Positions 14,638-17,485 of a stretch of 17,485 bases of DNA are shown piece by piece. The stretch comes from Clostridia bacterium (GTDB lineage: Bacteria > Bacillota_A > Clostridia > Peptostreptococcales > JAAYPU01): positions 1 to 17,485 of the forward strand of contig JAKSCF010000648.1 of the NCBI GenBank assembly GCA_022360735.1, in the 5' to 3' direction. How positions within the stretch are numbered: the first letter of the stretch is position 1; the number at the start of each line of letters is the position of its first letter. A model generated the notes under the pieces. That model was not told where the DNA came from. It was given only the letters and a program-made list of their open reading frames with translations, and made no database searches. The translations under genes were made by a program, and so were the position numbers.

Positions 14638-15828
14638 ATGAAAGTTCAATTGGCTAACAGAATGAATTCTATTCAAGCATCTGAGATAAGAGAGTTATTG
14701 AAGTTAACAGAAAAACCCGAAATCATATCCTTTGCAGGAGGGCTGCCTGATCCAAACGTTTTTCCTATAGAAGAGCTTAAAAAAATAGCTTGTTCCGTTT
14801 TGGATGAAACCGGAAAAGAAGCTTTACAATATGCCCCAACAGAAGGATATACGCGTTTAAGAAATCAAATATCGCAAAGGATGAATAAAAGATTTGGCAC
14901 TCAATTAACAGGCAGCAACATATTGATTACAAGCGGCTCTCAGCAAGGTTTGGATTTATCCGGAAAAATATTTTTAAATGAAGGGGATACCATTTTATGC
15001 GAAAGCCCCACCTACTTGGGAGCGATTAATGCATTCAATGCTTATAAACCCAGATATATTGAGATACCTACAGATGAAAGTGGTATGGATATACAGGCAT
15101 TAGAAAAAACATTATTAAATGAGAAAAAAATCAAATTGATCTATGCCATACCTGATTTTCAAAACCCAACCGGCAGAACCTGGTCGGAAAAAAGACGTCG
15201 GCAATTTATGCAGGTAATGCGCCAATATGATATACCTGTTATTGAGGATAATCCTTATGGAGAATTAAGATATGAAGGGACGCCTATACCGTCTCTTAAC
15301 GCGTTAGACCATAGAGGTCAAGTGATTTTTTTGGGTACATTCTCAAAGACGTTTTGTCCAGGTCTTCGATTAGGATGGGTGGCAGCCGATGAAGCTACGC
15401 TAAAACATTATATTTTATCGAAGCAAGGTTTAGACTTGCATACATCCTCTCTCAGCCAAAGAGAATTATCGAGATTTTTAGAAATTTATGATATGGATAC
15501 CCATATAGATAAAATTAGAAATGTATATAAGCGGCGCAGAGATTTAATGATTAATACCATGAAATCAACTTTTCCTCAAGAAATACATTATACAGAACCA
15601 AATGGCGGCTTATTTTGCTGGGTAACGGTGCCTGAGTATATTGATACAAAAGAAGTATTAATAAAAAGCATCAAAAATAATGTCGCCTTTGTTCCGGGTG
15701 AATCTTTCTATCCTAATAGTAAAAAGAAAAATACTTTAAGGCTTAATTATTCAAATGCTTCAGACGAAAACATAGTGATCGGCATCACAAGACTGGCTAA
15801 AATGCTAAATGAATTTATAAAACATTAA
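14638..15828 (+). CDS. PLP-dependent class I/II aminotransferase (2-aminoadipate/LysN-like)
   Basis: This 396-residue cytoplasmic fold-type I aminotransferase resembles the LysN/2-aminoadipate and aromatic aminotransferase subgroup. Visible motifs are ISFAGGLPDPNVFP near the N-terminus, QYAPTEGYTRLR, SGSQQGLDL, PDFQNPTGR (PLP contact Asn), VIEDNPYGELRY (PLP-ring Asp) and the Schiff-base K237 in GTFSKTFCPGLRLGW. The C-terminal substrate Arg lies in TLRLNYS. It shares most of these motifs with the C-terminal domain of the preceding MocR protein, so the two are paralogous. AAAGGAGG (14624-14631) precedes the ATG by six bases, and the 25-bp gap implies cotranscription. The amino donor and acceptor cannot be read from the sequence. 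Confidence 0.9.
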   Translation: MKVQLANRMNSIQASEIRELLKLTEKPEIISFAGGLPDPNVFPIEELKKIACSVLDETGKEALQYAPTEGYTRLRNQISQRMNKRFGTQLTGSNILITSGSQQGLDLSGKIFLNEGDTILCESPTYLGAINAFNAYKPRYIEIPTDESGMDIQALEKTLLNEKKIKLIYAIPDFQNPTGRTWSEKRRRQFMQVMRQYDIPVIEDNPYGELRYEGTPIPSLNALDHRGQVIFLGTFSKTFCPGLRLGWVAADEATLKHYILSKQGLDLHTSSLSQRELSRFLEIYDMDTHIDKIRNVYKRRRDLMINTMKSTFPQEIHYTEPNGGLFCWVTVPEYIDTKEVLIKSIKNNVAFVPGESFYPNSKKKNTLRLNYSNASDENIVIGITRLAKMLNEFIKH

Positions 15829-15952
15829 TTGAGAATTTTACTTCCTTTCAGGTGAAAGACAACAACTATGCAATTGAATGCAGGGTGTATAAATATTTGT
15901 TTTTCTTATATTGTAGATTTTCTAAAAGCTACAATTATTTCTACATAATTAT

Positions 15953-15961
15953 TGTTATAAT
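15953..15961 (+). promoter_or_regulatory. Extended -10 promoter of the leader-rlmA unit
   Basis: TGTTATAAT is a perfect TGnTATAAT extended -10 element. No good -35 hexamer stands 16-18 bp upstream, which is usual for extended -10 promoters. Transcription would start near 15968, giving about 28 bases before the leader ORF. An imperfect inverted repeat, GTAGATTTT/AAAAGCTAC (15913-15932), lies just upstream. Confidence 0.6.
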
Positions 15962-15995
15962 TATAGATGAGAATATGGATAAGGAGGTAGTCTTT

Positions 15996-16022
15996 ATGAT
16001 TATGTATATTAGATTAAGATAG
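15996..16022 (+). CDS. Leader peptide MIMYIRLR, putative macrolide-arrest sensor
   Basis: A nine-codon ORF (ATG ATT ATG TAT ATT AGA TTA AGA TAG) has a very strong ribosome binding site, AAGGAGG (15981-15987), eight bases upstream. It ends one base before a hairpin switch and 73 bp before the rRNA methyltransferase start. The Arg-Leu-Arg ending is the +X(+) motif known to stall macrolide-bound ribosomes, as in the MRLR segment of the ErmD leader. Inference: with drug, the ribosome stalls with Leu7 in the P site and Arg8 in the A site, which changes folding of the RNA downstream. The ORF and ribosome binding site are seen directly; drug sensing is inferred from motif and context. Confidence 0.82.
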   Translation: MIMYIRLR

Positions 16023-16083
16023 CACCGCGAGTTATTTGCGGTGTATCCGTATTATATAACTCGCTTTTTCGAATTATATAATA
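16023..16083 (+). promoter_or_regulatory. Transcription attenuator with three competing hairpins upstream of rlmA
   Basis: Hairpin A pairs CACCGC (16023-16028) with GCGGTG (16038-16043). Hairpin B pairs GCGAGTTAT (16027-16035) with ATAACTCGC (16056-16064) and is followed by TTTTT (16065-16069): an intrinsic terminator. Hairpin C pairs TATTATATAA (16050-16059) with TTATATAATA (16074-16083). A and C can coexist, but each overlaps one arm of B, so A plus C is an antiterminated state. The methyltransferase ribosome binding site GGAGG (16086-16090) stays outside all stems. A ribosome stalled on the leader would cover up to about 16030, blocking the 5' arm of B and so allowing read-through. The pairings are seen; the switching mechanism is inferred. 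Confidence 0.82.
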
Positions 16084-16095
16084 TTGGAGGATAAT

Positions 16096-16929
16096 ATGAA
16101 TAAAATCTTAAAATTTAGTAACAGCGAAAAATTTCTTAAATGCCCAATTTGCAATGAGGAATTAGTCCTTAGTAAAATGAGTTTGTACTGTACTAACAAA
16201 CATTGTTTTGATGTATCAAATTCAGGATATGTAAATTTAACTCTAAATAATAGAAAACAGACATACAACAAAGACTCATATCTTAATAGAAGAGCGGTTT
16301 TCAATACAGGATATTACTCACATATACTACAAGAAGTTATAAATACATTGGCAAGTATAAACACTGTCAAGACAATTCTTGATGTAGGTTGTGGAGAAGG
16401 CTATTACTCAAGAGAAATTTACAAAAAACTTAGGAAAGAAATAATTGCATTTGATATCTCAAAGGATTCAATCCAAATGGCATCAAAAATTGATTTGAGT
16501 GATTCAATTAAATGGTTTGTCGGCGATTTAACACAGCTCCCAATAAAGGACAATTGCATTGATTGTATACTGGATATTTTTTCACCAGCCAACTATTCTG
16601 AATTTAGAAGGGTATTGGTAGAGGCTGGATATATTATTAAGGTTATTCGAGGAAACATGCACATGGTAGAGCTACGTAATATAGTAAGTGAATATTTGAG
16701 AAATCAAGAATACTCAAATGAACGTATTATCTCGTTGTTTAAAGAGAATTGCTCATTTATATATCAAAAGAACGTTTCTGCTTCATATGAAATTACGAAT
16801 GACAAACTTCAAGTATTTACCAAGATGACTCCACTTTTATTTAATATGAGTATGAATCATAAAAAACATGAATTTGTTGAGATACCTAGTCTAACAATTG
16901 AAGGTGAGATATTACTGGGTAAAGTTTAG
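16096..16929 (+). CDS. rlmA: RlmA-family 23S rRNA (guanine-N1) methyltransferase
   Basis: This 277-residue SAM-dependent methyltransferase belongs to the RlmA family, which methylates N1 of G745 (RlmA-I) or G748 (RlmA-II, e.g. TlrB) in 23S rRNA helix 35 near the macrolide-binding tunnel. The N-terminal zinc ribbon is C16-P-I-C19 with C32 and H36/C37, followed by FDVSNSGYVNL as in RlmA. The SAM motif is ILDVGCGEG (94-102), with D119 of AFDISK likely contacting ribose. DIFSPANYSEFRRVL and KMTPLLFN correspond to family-specific segments. ATG 16096 has GGAGG five bases upstream; an in-frame TTG at 16084 lies before that ribosome binding site. The Gram-positive context suggests the G748 type, and the drug-responsive leader suggests a role in macrolide tolerance; both need testing. 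Confidence 0.85.
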   Translation: MNKILKFSNSEKFLKCPICNEELVLSKMSLYCTNKHCFDVSNSGYVNLTLNNRKQTYNKDSYLNRRAVFNTGYYSHILQEVINTLASINTVKTILDVGCGEGYYSREIYKKLRKEIIAFDISKDSIQMASKIDLSDSIKWFVGDLTQLPIKDNCIDCILDIFSPANYSEFRRVLVEAGYIIKVIRGNMHMVELRNIVSEYLRNQEYSNERIISLFKENCSFIYQKNVSASYEITNDKLQVFTKMTPLLFNMSMNHKKHEFVEIPSLTIEGEILLGKV

Positions 16930-16935
16930 TTTATG

Positions 16936-16979
16936 CATGTCCGAGTTTTTACTGTCTAATTATAAGTTTCTTTACTTTA
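16936..16979 (+). repeat. Left terminal inverted repeat (44 bp)
   Basis: The repeat begins CATGTCCGAGTTTTTACTG and ends TTTCTTTACTTTA. All 44 bases are the reverse complement of 17442-17485; the next inner base differs (A against G). Such length and identity cannot be chance. Confidence 0.93.
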
Positions 16980-17060
16980 ATATTTATACGATTCATGCTT
17001 ATGTCAGTAAAAAATTGCATTTAAATATCCGCTAGTTTAACATATAGCACAGTAATTCCT

Positions 17061-17099
17061 AACACGTCCCTGATTATGCAAAATGGGACGTGTTTTCTT
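17061..17099 (+). terminator. Intrinsic terminator downstream of rlmA
   Basis: AACACGTCCC (17061-17070) pairs perfectly with GGGACGTGTT (17085-17094) around a 14-nt loop. The stem ends in TT and is followed by TTCTT, giving a TTTTCTT tract. It lies 131 bp after the rlmA stop and inside the inverted-repeat segment, so it probably ends the rlmA transcript. Confidence 0.75.
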
Positions 17100-17190
17100 A
17101 TAATGTAATTCTACTACTAATGGGATTGTATAGATATATCAAAAAGTGACAAAATAGCCGAAAATAATAATATACTAAATATTATTATTT

Positions 17191-17297
17191 AAGGAGGAGA
17201 GCTTCTTGAAAAGAAATTGGGATATTGTATAAATCCATATGGAAAATTCGATTTGAATATGGAAGAAAGGTTGACTTTAGACATATTAGCCAGTTAG
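17191..17297 (+). other. Orphan ribosome binding site with tiny ORFs (possible small-peptide or decayed gene)
   Basis: AAGGAGGAG (17191-17199) is a near-perfect ribosome binding site. At normal spacing it leads only to TTG 17206, which encodes eight codons (MKRNWDIV) before a stop at 17230. Another frame is open from about 17193 to a TAG at 17295-17297 and would encode CINPYGKFDLNMEERL and a few more residues. One frameshift could join the two. This may be the remnant of a small gene, a short regulatory ORF, or nothing. I do not recognise the peptide. Confidence 0.3.
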
Positions 17298-17315
17298 TAA
17301 GTAATATGATTTAAC

Positions 17316-17372
17316 ATATAGGGCCATGGCTTAAGCAGAATTTATTTATTTCTGTAAGCCATGGTCCTATAT
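17316..17372. other. Long 18-bp stem-loop inside the inverted-repeat element
   Basis: ATATAGGGCCATGGCTTA (17316-17333) pairs with TAAGCCATGGTCCTATAT (17355-17372), interrupted only by one G-U pair. An inner CAGAA/TTCTG stem extends it toward the loop. It is followed by ATTTGATTT, a weak T-tract. It could be the terminator of the tiny transcription unit beginning near 17177, or a structural part of the element. Confidence 0.55.
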
Positions 17373-17441
17373 ATTTGATTTAGACTTATTTATATATACT
17401 TTGTCCCTGGTTACAGCTTCGCTGGTACTACCCCTAAATAC

Positions 17442-17485
17442 TAAAGTAAAGAAACTTATAATTAGACAGTAAAAACTCGGACATG
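17442..17485 (-). repeat. Right terminal inverted repeat (44 bp, at window edge)
   Basis: This is the exact reverse complement of 16936-16979 and ends in AAAACTCGGACATG at the last base of the window. The repeat might extend further, although the base preceding the left copy (G16935) can only be compared with sequence beyond the window. Confidence 0.93.

Larger units (their letters stand above)
16936..17485. mobile_element. MITE-like or decayed element bounded by 44-bp perfect inverted repeats
   Basis: The 550-bp segment has identical 44-bp ends in opposite orientation (16936-16979 and 17442-17485). It holds no transposase and no convincing gene. Inside are a terminator (17061-17099), a possible weak promoter (GTGACA with TATACT, 19-bp spacing, near 17147-17177), an orphan ribosome binding site at 17191-17199 with only tiny ORFs, and a long hairpin at 17316-17372. 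The left end is six bases after the rlmA stop. The right end coincides with the window edge, so target duplication cannot be checked. I cannot assign an IS family. Confidence 0.6.

Noticed and set aside
15841..15860. Terminator after the aminotransferase gene (CTTTCA/TGAAAG)
   Set aside because: The stem is 6 bp with a 2-nt loop and no T-run follows; too weak to call.

Overview
The window looks like a chromosomal stretch of a low-GC Gram-positive anaerobe, probably a clostridial Firmicute. The evidence is AT-rich DNA, strong AGGAGG ribosome binding sites, an HPr carrying both His15 and Ser46, a LevR-type sigma-54 activator with PTS domains, a galactitol-family PTS and a MocR regulator. All genes I can support are on the + strand. 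The species cannot be named from sequence alone. The first gene is cut by the left edge. The right edge falls exactly at the outer end of a 44-bp inverted repeat, which would fit an assembly break at a multicopy element.

Region 1 (1-5554) is a sugar or polyol PTS locus. It holds the C-terminal part of a LevR-like regulator, then EIIA, EIIB and EIIC of the galactitol family, a class II aldolase/epimerase-family protein, and a small two-helix membrane protein. It closes with a good bidirectional terminator at 5518-5554.

Region 2 (5555-11200) starts with a near-consensus -24/-12 sigma-54 promoter (GG-N10-GC) and upstream direct repeats. It continues with E1-alpha, E1-beta and E2 of a 2-oxoacid/acetoin dehydrogenase complex; the E2 carries two tandem subunit-binding domains. 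The general PTS genes ptsH (HPr) and ptsI (Enzyme I) follow, with no canonical terminator between E2 and ptsI. No E3 gene is present. The gene order suggests that PTS uptake, PEP-dependent phosphotransfer and oxidative decarboxylation are coordinated. The LevR-like protein in region 1 is the only sigma-54 activator visible, but it may not be the activator of this promoter.

Region 3 (11201-15828) has a sigma-A promoter driving a fused membrane iron-sulfur/flavin oxidoreductase (NapH-like membrane part, two [4Fe-4S] motifs, FNR-like FAD/NAD module). After two hairpins comes a MocR-type regulator (GntR helix-turn-helix plus aminotransferase domain) with an 18-bp perfect palindrome in its leader, and then a stand-alone aminotransferase related to the MocR C-terminal domain.

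Region 4 (15829-16929) is the most interesting part. An extended -10 promoter leads to a nine-codon leader ORF (MIMYIRLR, stop) with a strong ribosome binding site, then three competing hairpins including an intrinsic terminator, then an RlmA-family 23S rRNA guanine-N1 methyltransferase. The leader contains Arg-Leu-Arg, the +X(+) motif of macrolide-dependent ribosome arrest. The locus reads as a drug-sensing transcription attenuator for an rRNA methyltransferase.

Region 5 (16930-17485) has no convincing gene. It begins six bases after the methyltransferase stop and is a 550-bp segment bounded by 44-bp perfect inverted repeats. Inside are a terminator, a weak promoter, an orphan ribosome binding site with only tiny ORFs, and a second long hairpin. 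It looks like a MITE or a decayed insertion element.
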